This document shows, one piece after another, positions 22,816-31,659 of a stretch of DNA of 64,000 nt. Each line of letters starts with the position of its first letter. The first letter of the stretch is position 1. Under the pieces are notes generated by a model that was not told the DNA's origin, did not search any database, and saw nothing but the letters and a program-made list of their open reading frames with translations. Source of the DNA: Vibrio lentus (GTDB lineage: Bacteria > Pseudomonadota > Gammaproteobacteria > Enterobacterales > Vibrionaceae); assembly GCF_002875945.1 (NCBI RefSeq), contig NZ_MCZK01000172.1, positions 62,001-126,000 on the forward strand. Direction: 5' to 3'. Both the position numbers and the translations under genes were made by a program.

Positions 22816-25227
22816 ATGGCAACCTTTCGCCAGCTACATAAATTTGGTGGCAGCAGTTTAGCGAACCCTGAATGTTACCAACGCGTGGTCAACATTCTTA
22901 GAGAATACTCATCAGCAACGGATTTAGTCGTTGTATCGGCGGCAGGTAAAACGACCAACCGTTTGATTGAGTTTGTTGAAGCGCTCGATAAAGATGGTCG
23001 TATTGCGCATGAATGCCTACAAACCCTTCGTCAGTTCCAGCTTGAACTGATTGAAGCATTGCTTGAAGGTGAAGCCGCTTCTCAACTAACGGCAACCATT
23101 CAACAAGAATTTACCGCTTTGGGTGAGCTCACCGCTCCCTTAAGCGAAGCACAAAAAGCGCAAGTGCTTGGTCATGGTGAGGTTTGGTCTTCACGTTTGT
23201 TGGCGACGTTGTTGTGCCAGCATGACTTACAAGCGGTTGCTCAAGACGCACGTGCCTTTTTACGTGCAGAAGCGGGTGCTCAACCTGAAGTCGACCGCGC
23301 ACGCTCTTATCCTCTGATTAAAGAAGCTTTAGCGCAGCATGCGCATTGTCGCGTGGTGATTACGGGCTTTATGGCTCAGAACTGCGAAGGTGAAACGGTA
23401 CTGCTTGGTCGTAACGGTTCGGATTACTCAGCAACCGTGATTGGTGCTTTGGCTGAAGTTGAACGCGTGACAATTTGGAGTGACGTAGCTGGTGTATACA
23501 GCGCTGATCCTCGTTTGGTTTCGGATGCGTGTTTACTGCCTCTGCTTCGCCTTGATGAAGCGAGTGAGTTAGCTCGTTTAGCGGCTCCAGTGCTTCATAG
23601 CCGAACGTTACAGCCTGTCGCTCAAAGTGCTATGGATTTAAGCTTACGCTGCAGCTATCAGCCAGAAGCGGGCTCTACACAGATAGAGCGTGTACTGGCA
23701 TCGGGTCGTGGTGCAAAAATTATTACCTCTTTGGATGAAGTTCTTATCGTGCAGCTGACTTTTGGTCACGGCCATGACTTTGACCGTCTAGAGAGTGAAG
23801 TCCTTGAAGGGCTTAAGCGCGCTCAATTAGAGCCGCTTGCTTACGAGCTTGAACCGGATCAGCACTGTCTGCGCCTTGCTTACACAGAAGAGATCGCTGG
23901 TGGCGCTCTGGAATATCTACAAGACCACGCGATTGAAGCTGAGATTAAGCTCAAAGAAGGTTTCTCTCTGATTGCGGCGGTAGGTGCGGGTGTGACTAAA
24001 AACCCGAACCATTGCTACGGTTTCTACCAGCAGCTCAAGAGCTCGCCAGTTGAATTCATTTCAGAAGCGAACTCTGGCTTGAGCTTAGTGGCTGTGATTC
24101 GTAAGAGTGAGACATCAAGCCTAGTGAAAGGCATTCACTCTCAACTGTTCCAAGCGCAGAAGCGTGTTGCGATTGCTTTATGTGGTAAGGGCAACATTGG
24201 TTCAAGTTGGTTAAGCCTGTTTGCTGAGCAAAAAGCGGAACTTGAAAAGCGTCGTGGAATGAACTTTGAATTAGTTGCGGTAGTTGATAGCCAAACCTAT
24301 TGGTTCGACGACCAAGGCATTGATGCGACTTCAGTTGGTAAACGCTTTGACGACGAAGCAATTGCCAACAACGGCAACGACTGGCTAGAACGTTTAGGTT
24401 CTATTCAGGGCTACGATGAAGCGGTTGTTTTAGATGTTACGGCGAGCCCTGTGCTTGCAGCAAAATACCTGCAAGTCGCACAACAAGGTATTCACCTGAT
24501 CTCGGCTAACAAGGTGGCAGGTTCTGCATCAAGCGAGTATTACCATCAAGTGCAAGATGCTTTCGCTAAGATCAGCCGTCATTGGTTGTACAACGCGACA
24601 GTAGGTGCTGGCTTACCGATTAACCACACGGTACGTGACTTGCGTGAAAGTGGCGATGACATCATTGCGTTGTCTGGCATTTTCTCGGGCACGTTGTCGT
24701 GGTTGTTCCAACAGTTTGATGGCACAGTGCCGTTCAGTGAGTTGGTCGACTTAGCATGGCAACAAGGCCTGACTGAACCAGACCCTCGTGCTGATCTAGA
24801 TGGTTCAGACGTAATGCGTAAACTGGTGATTCTGGCGCGTGAATCGGGCTTAGACATCGAGCCTGAAAACGTAAAAGTGGAATCACTGGTACCTGAAGAG
24901 CTGCAAGACCTGTCGGTGGATGACTTCTTTGATAAGGCTTCAGTGTTGAGCGAAGAGTTGGCTGAACGCTTAGAGAAAGCGCACTCTCAACAGAAGGTTC
25001 TGCGTTACGTAGCGCGTTTAGAGAAGAATGGTAAGGCAACGGTAGGTGTTGAAGCTCTATCTAAAGAACACGCTCTGGCGAACTTACTGCCTTGCGACAA
25101 CATCTTTGCGATTGAGAGTAAATGGTATAAAGATAATCCATTGGTTATTCGTGGCCCAGGTGCAGGTCGTGAAGTGACGGCTGGTGCGATTCAGTCGGAT
25201 CTAAACAGAATGTCTAGCCTGTTTTAA
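22816..25227 (+). CDS. metL: Bifunctional aspartokinase / homoserine dehydrogenase II
   Basis: Catalyses the first and third steps from aspartate to homoserine for methionine. The 803 residues divide into an aspartokinase domain (KFGGSSLANPECYQRV at the N-terminus, VITGFMAQNCEGETVLLGRNGSDYSAT near 185), a central regulatory region, and a homoserine dehydrogenase domain from about 450 (ALCGKGNIGSSWLSLF nucleotide fold, ISANKVAGS, NATVGAGLPI, GIFSGTLSWLF, and DPRADLDGSDVMRKLVILAR). E. coli MetL has 810 residues. It lies two bases after metB, so they are translationally coupled. Imperfect repeats begin at its stop codon. Confidence 0.96.
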   Translation: MATFRQLHKFGGSSLANPECYQRVVNILREYSSATDLVVVSAAGKTTNRLIEFVEALDKDGRIAHECLQTLRQFQLELIEALLEGEAASQLTATIQQEFTALGELTAPLSEAQKAQVLGHGEVWSSRLLATLLCQHDLQAVAQDARAFLRAEAGAQPEVDRARSYPLIKEALAQHAHCRVVITGFMAQNCEGETVLLGRNGSDYSATVIGALAEVERVTIWSDVAGVYSADPRLVSDACLLPLLRLDEASELARLAAPVLHSRTLQPVAQSAMDLSLRCSYQPEAGSTQIERVLASGRGAKIITSLDEVLIVQLTFGHGHDFDRLESEVLEGLKRAQLEPLAYELEPDQHCLRLAYTEEIAGGALEYLQDHAIEAEIKLKEGFSLIAAVGAGVTKNPNHCYGFYQQLKSSPVEFISEANSGLSLVAVIRKSETSSLVKGIHSQLFQAQKRVAIALCGKGNIGSSWLSLFAEQKAELEKRRGMNFELVAVVDSQTYWFDDQGIDATSVGKRFDDEAIANNGNDWLERLGSIQGYDEAVVLDVTASPVLAAKYLQVAQQGIHLISANKVAGSASSEYYHQVQDAFAKISRHWLYNATVGAGLPINHTVRDLRESGDDIIALSGIFSGTLSWLFQQFDGTVPFSELVDLAWQQGLTEPDPRADLDGSDVMRKLVILARESGLDIEPENVKVESLVPEELQDLSVDDFFDKASVLSEELAERLEKAHSQQKVLRYVARLEKNGKATVGVEALSKEHALANLLPCDNIFAIESKWYKDNPLVIRGPGAGREVTAGAIQSDLNRMSSLF

Positions 25228-25284
25228 TACTTAGAGCGGTTGGCTTAATAGTCAGATCAATTGCTTTAATACTCAGATAAATTG
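25223..25284. repeat. Three imperfect 20-21 bp tandem repeats starting at the metL stop
   Basis: Units begin TTTAATACTTAGAG (25223), CTTAATAGTCAGATC (25244) and CTTTAATACTCAGAT (25264), and a decayed fourth begins at 25285. The first includes the TAA stop of metL. Divergence between copies indicates an older event than the malic enzyme array. Confidence 0.6.
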
Positions 25285-25323
25285 TTTTAGCACGTAAATA
25301 GCATACTATTCACTAAGATAAAT

Positions 25324-25359
25324 AAGGCTGAAAGCACGATGTGTTTTTCAGCCTTTTTT
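25324..25359 (+). terminator. Terminator of metBL
   Basis: AAGGCTGAAA and TTTCAGCCTT form a 10-bp stem followed by six T residues. Confidence 0.85.
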
Positions 25360-25472
25360 CTACATTATTTCTGCTTTGCGACCCATCTAACGACTTGAGT
25401 TTTCCTCACGATCTACTTGAGAAAAATTCATAATCGATCTGTTGACATTAAATCGTATTCAATACATTCTAC

Positions 25473-25488
25473 AGACATATAGACGTCT
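25473..25488. promoter_or_regulatory. MetJ boxes upstream of metF
   Basis: AGACATAT followed directly by the perfect box AGACGTCT; a weaker third unit AAACGGCG continues to 25496. They lie about 60 bases before metF, so metF is transcribed from its own MetJ-controlled promoter. Confidence 0.88.
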
Positions 25489-25547
25489 AAACGGCGTTCG
25501 AAGGATTTAAGATTTTTAGTGGTTGCTTTTGCCACAGGGAGAGTAAG

Positions 25548-26447
25548 ATGGGATACACACACGCAGGCCATATCGACGCTTTGAATCAGAATATCGCTGA
25601 GCTTTCTGACAACATTAACGTGTCATTTGAATTCTTTCCACCAAGCAGCGAGAAGATGGAAGAAACACTGTGGAACTCTGTTCACCGTCTTAAAACACTT
25701 CAACCAAAATTTGTATCGGTAACCTATGGTGCAAACTCGGGCGAACGTGATCGTACCCACTCAATCATTAAAGAAATCAAAAACCAAACTGGCCTAGTGG
25801 CAGCACCACACTTAACGTGTATCGATGCGAGCCGTGAAGAGCTGATTCAAATTGCCGACGATTACTGGGCAAATGGGATTGAAAGCATTGTTGCGCTGCG
25901 TGGTGATATTCCTGCTGGCGGCGGTGCTCCAGAGATGTATGCCTCTGATCTCGTTGAACTGCTTAAATCGCGCCATGATTTTGATATCTCGGTAGCGGCA
26001 TTCCCTGAGGTTCACCCTGAAGCAAAAAGTGCTCAATCTGACCTTATCAACCTAAAACGTAAAGTGGATGCGGGCGCAAACCGTGCTATTACGCAGTTCT
26101 TCTTCGATGTAGAGAGCTACCTACGTTTCCGTGATCGTTGTGTGGCGGCAGGTGTTGATGTTGAGATTGTACCGGGCATCTTACCGGTGTCTAACTTCAA
26201 GCAAGCGTCTCGCTTTGCAGCAATGAACAACGTTAAAGTACCAGGTTGGATGGCGAAGCAATTTGAAGGCTTGGATGATGATCCAACGACTCGTCAGTTA
26301 GTAGGCGCGAGCCAAGCGATTGATATGGTTCGTACTCTGAGCCGTGAAGGTGTGAAGGACTTCCACTTCTACACGTTAAACCGTGCTGAAATGACTTACG
26401 CGCTTTGCCATACGCTAGGCGTTCGTCCACAAATTGCTGCGCTGTAG
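25548..26447 (+). CDS. metF: 5,10-methylenetetrahydrofolate reductase
   Basis: Flavoenzyme that makes 5-methyltetrahydrofolate, the methyl donor for methionine synthase. The 299 residues match E. coli MetF along the whole length: NINVSFEFFPPSSEKMEETLWNSVHRL with the catalytic Glu, VSVTYGANSGERDRTHSIIKEI, the FAD-binding VALRGDIPAGGGAPEMYASDLV, DISVAAFPEVHPEA, ITQFFFDVESYLRFRDRC and VKDFHFYTLNRAEMTYA. It is monocistronic between MetJ boxes and a terminator. Confidence 0.97.
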   Translation: MGYTHAGHIDALNQNIAELSDNINVSFEFFPPSSEKMEETLWNSVHRLKTLQPKFVSVTYGANSGERDRTHSIIKEIKNQTGLVAAPHLTCIDASREELIQIADDYWANGIESIVALRGDIPAGGGAPEMYASDLVELLKSRHDFDISVAAFPEVHPEAKSAQSDLINLKRKVDAGANRAITQFFFDVESYLRFRDRCVAAGVDVEIVPGILPVSNFKQASRFAAMNNVKVPGWMAKQFEGLDDDPTTRQLVGASQAIDMVRTLSREGVKDFHFYTLNRAEMTYALCHTLGVRPQIAAL

Positions 26448-26500
26448 TTAAAGCGTTTGTAAAAAGCCTCTGGTTGTAAAATTTCAAATCCTACAGATAC

Positions 26501-26540
26501 AAAAAAGGCTTGGACTCTAAGAGTTCAAGCCTTTTGCTTT
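26501..26540. terminator. Bidirectional terminator between metF and aphA
   Basis: AAAAGGCTTGGACTC and GAGTTCAAGCCTTTT form a 15-bp stem (one G-T pair) with a 3-base loop, with runs suitable for either strand. Confidence 0.9.
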
Positions 26541-26568
26541 TCTAGCTTCTAGCTTCTAGCTTCTAGCT
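26541..26568. repeat. Four perfect 7-bp tandem repeats abutting the aphA stop
   Basis: TCTAGCT is repeated four times exactly, and the last base of the fourth copy is the first base of the aphA stop codon as read on the plus strand. Like the malic enzyme array, it begins exactly where coding ends. Confidence 0.95.
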
Positions 26569-27107
26569 TATGCGATAGCACCAAGTTCAAGCAGTACTTC
26601 TTCAGCCCATACAATCCATGCTTCACGGATCAGTAGGTTGCGACGAAGTGTTAGACGCTCAAGGCGCGCTTGCTTGTCTAGCGTTGATGGTGTTGCGTAG
26701 TAAGCCGCTTCAATCTCTTTGTAGTGAGAAACCAGCTTGCGAGACTCTTCTACTAGCTCAGCAAGTTGTACACGGTATGGGTCAGATGCTTGAACAGCAC
26801 AAGCCATTAGCTTAGCTGAGAATTCATCACGAACCGTTGGGTGTGCAGTCGGTTGTTCAAACCATTCACCTAGAGCGCCACGACCAGCGTCGGTGATAGA
26901 GTAAACTTTACGATCAGGTTTGCCTTCTTGAGGTTCAAGCACGCAAGTTACTTGATCGTTCTGAGCCATTTTATTTAGCTCGCGGTAAACTTGTTGGTGG
27001 CTAGCTTTCCAGAAGTAACCAATGCTTGCTGAGAATTCTTTTGTGATATCGTAACCAGTAGCATCGCGTGTACTTAAAACGGTTAGAATTACGTGTGGTA
27101 ATGACAT
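26568..27107 (-). CDS. aphA: PadR-type quorum-sensing and virulence regulator AphA
   Basis: Master regulator of the low-cell-density programme in Vibrio; in V. cholerae it also activates tcpPH. The 179 residues match V. cholerae AphA in length and closely in sequence as I recall it: MSLPHVILTVLSTRDATGYDITKEF, the winged helix with FWKASHQQVYRELNKM, EPQEGKPDRKVYSIT and the PTAHPTVRDEFSAKLMAC dimerisation region. The C-terminal half is helical (PadR family). ppc is next, as in V. cholerae. The upstream leader carries a Qrr-complementary stretch, so RNA control is expected. The gene is specific to vibrios and is the best taxonomic marker here. Confidence 0.96.
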   Translation of the reverse strand: MSLPHVILTVLSTRDATGYDITKEFSASIGYFWKASHQQVYRELNKMAQNDQVTCVLEPQEGKPDRKVYSITDAGRGALGEWFEQPTAHPTVRDEFSAKLMACAVQASDPYRVQLAELVEESRKLVSHYKEIEAAYYATPSTLDKQARLERLTLRRNLLIREAWIVWAEEVLLELGAIA

Positions 27108-27197
27108 GTCTGAAATCCAAATGGTAAACAGTAAACAAATACTTAAACAACAAGTGTGCTTCTTGTGGCACGTTATATTGGTTATGTTTAAGTAGCA

Positions 27198-27216
27198 CCA
27201 ACTGGGTCGTTGGTTA
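27198..27216 (-). promoter_or_regulatory. Qrr small-RNA pairing site in the aphA leader
   Basis: The mRNA reads CAACG-ACC-CAGTTGG. The conserved Qrr core contains CCAACTGACGTTG, whose complement is CAACGTCAGTTGG. So a 7-base and a 5-base block match, separated by three bases in place of one. Qrr RNAs are known to activate aphA translation by pairing in its 5' leader in V. harveyi and V. cholerae. The Qrr sequence is from memory. Confidence 0.65.
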
Positions 27217-27399
27217 TGTCACCTTATAAAGCCGTTTATCACCTAGGTTGACCGATTTCTTGGTCAAACTGCTGCAGATTATTTTATTGGAGTGTTTCCG
27301 CAGCGGAGCAGTAGTATATCTAAATAATAAGCATAAAGTAGAATACATGGACAAAATAACCCAAAAAACTGACAAAAAACTCAATAGTCGTTATTTTTT

Positions 27400-27430
27400 G
27401 AAATAAAAAGGTCACACAAGGCGACCTTTT
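27400..27430 (-). terminator. Terminator of ppc
   Basis: AAAAGGTC and GACCTTTT pair, with a T-run on the minus strand, about 50 bases beyond the ppc stop. Confidence 0.75.
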
Positions 27431-27480
27431 GTTCTTTTTTTAGATGTAAATGCTGATTAGGTTATAGTAGGGATCACTAA

Positions 27481-30111
27481 TTAACCGGTGTTTCGCATGC
27501 CTGCTGCAATGCCCGCAATCGTCACCATTAGCGCTTCTTCTAGCTCTGCTGGTGGTGTTTCACACTTACGAGTACGGTAAAGCAACTCAGCTTGAAGCAT
27601 GTTTAGTGGCTCAACGTAGATGTTACGTAGGCGAATCGATTCAAGTCCCCAAGGGTCACTCTGCATCAGGTTCTCGTTGTTTTCTACATTCAGCACAGCT
27701 TTGATGTCTTTCTGCAGTTGTTCACGCAGTAATTCACCTAACGGCAGCAGTTCTTTATCAACAAGACGTTGATCGTAGTACTTAGCGATTTCCATGTTGC
27801 ACTTCGAGTACACCATTTCCAACATGCCCAGACGAGTCGAGAAGAATGGCCACTCGCGACACATCTCTTCAAGCAGTGCTTGATGACCTTGGTCAACGGA
27901 ATATTGAATCGCTTCACCAGCGCCCAACCATGCTGGAAGAACCAAGCGGTTTTGGCTCCAAGAGAAGATCCATGGAATCGCACGTAGGCTTTCTACGCCG
28001 CCGTTCGGATTACGTTTTGCAGGACGAGAACCAAGAGGCAGTTTGCCCAGCTCGAGTTCAGGCGTTGCTTGACGGAAATAAGGGACAAATTTCTCTTCGC
28101 CACGAACCACGTTACGGTAAGCCTCACAAGATACTTGGGATAGCACTTCCATTAGGTCGCGCCACTCTTGTTTAGGCTCTGGTGGCGGCAGAAGGTTCGC
28201 TTCTAGAATCGCACTTGCGTAAAGGTTGAAGCTGTTTACGGCAACATCTGGTAAGCCAAGCTTAAAGCGGATCATTTCGCCTTGCTCAGTAACACGTAAA
28301 CCGCCTTTCAAGCTCTTAGGTGGCTGAGAAAGAAGAGCAGCGTGCGCTGGCGCACCACCACGACCAACTGTTCCGCCACGGCCGTGGAATAGAGTCAGTT
28401 CGATGCCTTCTTCATCACAAACCTTAACCAACTTGTCCATCGCATCGTATTGAGCCCAACCTGCAGACATTACGCCGGCATCTTTTGCAGAGTCAGAATA
28501 CCCAATCATCACCATTTGGTGGTTTTGGATAAAGCCACGGTACAAATCGATGCTCATTAGCTGTTTCATTACCGCTTCTGAGTTGTTCAAGTCGTCTAGC
28601 GTTTCGAACAGTGGACATACGTCCATGCGGTACGGACAACCACATTCTTGCAGAAGCAAGTGAACAGCCAGTACATCCGATGCAGTGCGAGCCATTGAGA
28701 TCACGTAAGCACCAAATGCTTCACGAGGTTGGGCCGCAACCACCTTACAGGTGTCCAAAACCTCTTTGACCTGTTCAGAGGGCTCCCAATCGCGTGGTAG
28801 CAGTGGGCGTTTTGAGCTTAATTCATTGGTTAAGAAAGCAACCTTGTCTTGCTCGCTCCACTGGTCGTAATCGCCAATGCCTAGGTAGCGAGTCAGTTCA
28901 GACAGCACATCTGAGTGACGTGTACTTTCTTGACGAACATCGAGACGAACCAAGTGCACACCGAATGCTTTCAGGCGACGCAGGGTATCAAGCAGAGAAC
29001 CGTCCGCGATGACGCCCATGCCACATTCGTGCAGTGATTGGTAACACGCGTAAAGCGGTGTCCAAAGTTGGTCGATGTTCTGTAGTGTTTCTTTCTTCGG
29101 TACTTCAGCGTCGTGCAGTTTTGCATCAAGCACTTCTAGCGTGTTGCTCAGCAGAGTACGTAAGCTCTTCAGGATGGCACGGTAAGCTTCGTGCTCATCG
29201 CCAGCCAGCTCACGAACGGCATCATTACACTTGGTCATCGACAGTTCGGTAATCAGCTCGTTCACGTCACCTAGGTAAAGATCAGCGGCTTTCCAGCGAG
29301 ATAGGCGCAGTACTTCTTTGGTGATGGTGTGCGTTACGAATGGGTTACCATCGCGGTCGCCACCCATCCAAGATGAGAAGTGTACTGGGCGAGCATCGAT
29401 TGGTAAGCCTTCACCAAGGTAACCTTTTAGTCGGCCATCCATATCACGTAGGAAATCAGGCACGGCTTCCCAAAGAGAGTTTTCTACAACCGCAAAGCCC
29501 CACTTAGCTTCATCAAGTGGTGTTGGGCGTTGTTGACGAATCACATCAGAGTGCCAACCTTGAGCAATAAGCTGCTCTAGGCGACGTTCGGTTTTCACAC
29601 GCTCTTTGTGTGATAGGTCGCTTAATTCTAATTTAGACAGACACTCGTTGATTTTAACCAACTTGTTGATCATGGTGCGACGAGTGATTTCTGTTGGGTG
29701 AGCAGTCAAAACGAGTTCGATGTTCAGGTCGCGAACAGCTTGAGCCGCATCTAGCTTGCTGATGTCGTTTTGGTTTAATTTGGAAAATAGAGATTGCAGC
29801 ACATCTGGTTCACAAACATGCTCCTCACAGTGGCGAGAGATCGTGTGGTATTGCTCTGCCATGTTGGTGAGGTTGAGAAATTGGTTAAATGCACGAGCAA
29901 CAGGAGTGAGTTGTTCGTTCGGCAGGTTTTTGATTTCTTCAACTAGGCTGTCACGGTCAGCTTTGTTGCCTGCGCGGGCGGATTTGGAAAGTTTACGGAT
30001 AGTTTCCACTTTCTCTAAGATAACGTCACCATGTGCATCTTGGATTGTGTTACCTAGCAAGCGTCCCAGCATGCTTACGTTACTCTTGAGAGCGGCGTAT
30101 TTCTCGTTCAT
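27481..30111 (-). CDS. ppc: Phosphoenolpyruvate carboxylase
   Basis: Anaplerotic enzyme that carboxylates phosphoenolpyruvate to oxaloacetate. From MNEKYAALKSNVSMLGRLLG the protein is 876 residues, close to the E. coli 883. The catalytic His is in LVLTAHPTEITRRT near residue 138, with further active-site motifs GGDRDGNPFVT, GYSDSAKDAGVMSAGWAQY and the mobile loop FHGRGGTVGRGGAPAHAA. It ends with the essential MRNTG tail. I chose this start by homology and an AGGA site; in-frame ATGs at 30117 and 30144 are possible. It lies between argE and aphA with its own terminator. Confidence 0.96.
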   Translation of the reverse strand: MNEKYAALKSNVSMLGRLLGNTIQDAHGDVILEKVETIRKLSKSARAGNKADRDSLVEEIKNLPNEQLTPVARAFNQFLNLTNMAEQYHTISRHCEEHVCEPDVLQSLFSKLNQNDISKLDAAQAVRDLNIELVLTAHPTEITRRTMINKLVKINECLSKLELSDLSHKERVKTERRLEQLIAQGWHSDVIRQQRPTPLDEAKWGFAVVENSLWEAVPDFLRDMDGRLKGYLGEGLPIDARPVHFSSWMGGDRDGNPFVTHTITKEVLRLSRWKAADLYLGDVNELITELSMTKCNDAVRELAGDEHEAYRAILKSLRTLLSNTLEVLDAKLHDAEVPKKETLQNIDQLWTPLYACYQSLHECGMGVIADGSLLDTLRRLKAFGVHLVRLDVRQESTRHSDVLSELTRYLGIGDYDQWSEQDKVAFLTNELSSKRPLLPRDWEPSEQVKEVLDTCKVVAAQPREAFGAYVISMARTASDVLAVHLLLQECGCPYRMDVCPLFETLDDLNNSEAVMKQLMSIDLYRGFIQNHQMVMIGYSDSAKDAGVMSAGWAQYDAMDKLVKVCDEEGIELTLFHGRGGTVGRGGAPAHAALLSQPPKSLKGGLRVTEQGEMIRFKLGLPDVAVNSFNLYASAILEANLLPPPEPKQEWRDLMEVLSQVSCEAYRNVVRGEEKFVPYFRQATPELELGKLPLGSRPAKRNPNGGVESLRAIPWIFSWSQNRLVLPAWLGAGEAIQYSVDQGHQALLEEMCREWPFFSTRLGMLEMVYSKCNMEIAKYYDQRLVDKELLPLGELLREQLQKDIKAVLNVENNENLMQSDPWGLESIRLRNIYVEPLNMLQAELLYRTRKCETPPAELEEALMVTIAGIAAGMRNTG

Positions 30112-30314
30112 TGTCATCCTGCCTCGTAAAAAAATTACATCCATTGTTCCTTGTTAAGTACACAATCTAGCGAAAAGTGCTGTATCTAGTCAAATAAAGC
30201 ATTCTAAGTTTGCAATTATTAGGTTTAAAAATGCGGGAGAAGTAAATTTTTCAAAACTTAGGGAAAAAGTGAAATTTAATTACAAGATTGCGGCTATATC
30301 AGGGATGGCAGAAT

Positions 30315-30340
30315 AAAAGCCACTTTTTAGGGTGGCTTTT
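30315..30340 (-). terminator. Terminator of argE
   Basis: AAAAGCCAC and GTGGCTTTT form a 9-bp stem. It separates argE from ppc on the minus strand. Confidence 0.8.
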
Positions 30341-30369
30341 ATGTGAATGTTCGGATTGAGAAGTAATAA

Positions 30370-31506
30370 CTAGAAACAATATTTACGGATGGATTTACTC
30401 AGAACATCAATTGTTGGGTCAATAAAATCGAAGCTTAAGAACTCATCCGGTTGGTGAGCTTGGTCAATTGAGCCTGGACCTAACACCAGTGTTGGACATA
30501 ATTCTTGAAGGAAAGGTGCTTCAGTACAGTAGTTCACGGTTTGAGATTCAGTTTCACACACTGATTCCATGCCACCGATAAATGGATGATCGTGCTGACA
30601 CTCGTAACCCGGAATAGGTTCGTGCAGTGGAGTAATCTCAATTCTGCCCGGCCATTTTGCTTCTACTTCTTTCAGTGCGCTACGCAGCATGTTATCCAAA
30701 CCATCTAAGCTGATGCCCGGTAAGGGACGAACATCATAGTGCAGTTCACAACAACCACAGATACGGTTCGCGCTGTCGCCACCGTGGATATGACCAAGGT
30801 TTAGAGTAGGGCTTGGAATCGCAAAACCTGGGTGATGGTACTCCTTGACTAACTTGTCACGCAGCTGCATTAAAGCAAACAACACTTCATGCATGATCTC
30901 GATAGCGTTGACGCCTAAAGCGGGATCTGAAGAGTGACCTGATTTACCCGTTACTCGTACAGCATTGGCAACATGACCTTTATGACCACGAATCGGCACA
31001 AGGCTGGTTGGCTCACCAATAATGCAGTAGTCCGGTTTAAACGGCGCATTTTCAGTGAAATGACGTGCTCCCAGCATAGTGGTTTCTTCGTCACAGGTTG
31101 CTAGTACATAAAGTGGCTTGGTCTGCTTGCTCCAATCCATCTTCTTTGCAGCTTCATAAACGAAAGCGAAAAAGCCTTTCATATCGGCGGTGCCCAATCC
31201 GTAGAAGCGGTTATTGTGCTCTGTCAGTGCGTGAGGGTCGAAGTTCCAACGTCCTTCGTCGAATGGCACGGTATCACTGTGTCCTGCAAGCAATAAGCCC
31301 CCTTCACCAGAACCCATCTTTGCGACCATATTATGCTTGCCGGGTTCGACCTCTACCACCTCAACGCTAAAGCCTACGTCTTTAAACCATTGAGCCATTT
31401 TTTCGATCACTTTCTCGTTGCCATGATCCCAGCTTGGATCGGTCGAGCTAATGGAGTCGGTGGAAATCAGGCCTTTATAGACCTCAAGAAAACTCGGTAA
31501 TTGCAT
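30370..31506 (-). CDS. argE: Acetylornithine deacetylase
   Basis: Zinc peptidase-like enzyme that releases acetate from N-acetylornithine to give ornithine. The 378 residues show M20-family metal ligands: LLAGHSDTVPFDEGRW near residue 80, GTADMKGFFAFV, the catalytic CDEETTMLGARH near residue 145, GEPTSLVPIRGHKGHVANAVRVTG, and a later dimerisation lid. It is divergent from argCBGH across a 153-base AT-rich region, the classical arrangement in enteric bacteria and vibrios. It hydrolyses the acetyl group that the ArgH-fused acetyltransferase would add. Confidence 0.95.
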   Translation of the reverse strand: MQLPSFLEVYKGLISTDSISSTDPSWDHGNEKVIEKMAQWFKDVGFSVEVVEVEPGKHNMVAKMGSGEGGLLLAGHSDTVPFDEGRWNFDPHALTEHNNRFYGLGTADMKGFFAFVYEAAKKMDWSKQTKPLYVLATCDEETTMLGARHFTENAPFKPDYCIIGEPTSLVPIRGHKGHVANAVRVTGKSGHSSDPALGVNAIEIMHEVLFALMQLRDKLVKEYHHPGFAIPSPTLNLGHIHGGDSANRICGCCELHYDVRPLPGISLDGLDNMLRSALKEVEAKWPGRIEITPLHEPIPGYECQHDHPFIGGMESVCETESQTVNYCTEAPFLQELCPTLVLGPGSIDQAHQPDEFLSFDFIDPTIDVLSKSIRKYCF

Positions 31507-31572
31507 AATAACTTCACTTCTACTATTGACAGGAAAACCATAAGTCGGTAAAACACATATTAAATCATATTT

Positions 31573-31590
31573 AATGCATAAGAAATCAAA
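31573..31590. promoter_or_regulatory. Candidate ArgR box between argE and argC
   Basis: TGCAT-AAGA-AATCA resembles the ArgR consensus TGnAT-wwww-ATnCA with a few mismatches. The surrounding region (31555-31630) is very AT-rich, with a further palindrome TTAAAT-CAT-ATTTAA just upstream and a half-site TGAAT near 31610. Divergent argE/argC promoters are controlled by ArgR in relatives. Confidence 0.4.
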
Positions 31591-31659
31591 TAAAGCTAAA
31601 AATTAAGTATGAATAGTCAAATTTGAAATGTAACTTACCTCAAGAATGGATGTGTTGAG

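Larger units (their letters stand above)
25228..25547 (+). other. metL-metF intergenic region
   Basis: The 320 bases contain in order the degenerate repeats, the metL terminator, the MetJ boxes at 25473-25488 and the metF leader with its GGGAGAG ribosome site. No gene is visible. Confidence 0.6.
27108..27480 (-). promoter_or_regulatory. aphA promoter and leader region
   Basis: The 373 bases contain the aphA upstream region and, at the far end, the ppc terminator. A stem TTGACC-N8-GGTCAA is present at 27248-27267. A Qrr-complementary segment lies at 27198-27216. A TATACT-like -10 on the minus strand near 27314-27319 would give a leader of about 200 bases, but its -35 is poor. LuxR/HapR sites are expected here from other vibrios; I could not place one confidently. 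Confidence 0.5.
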
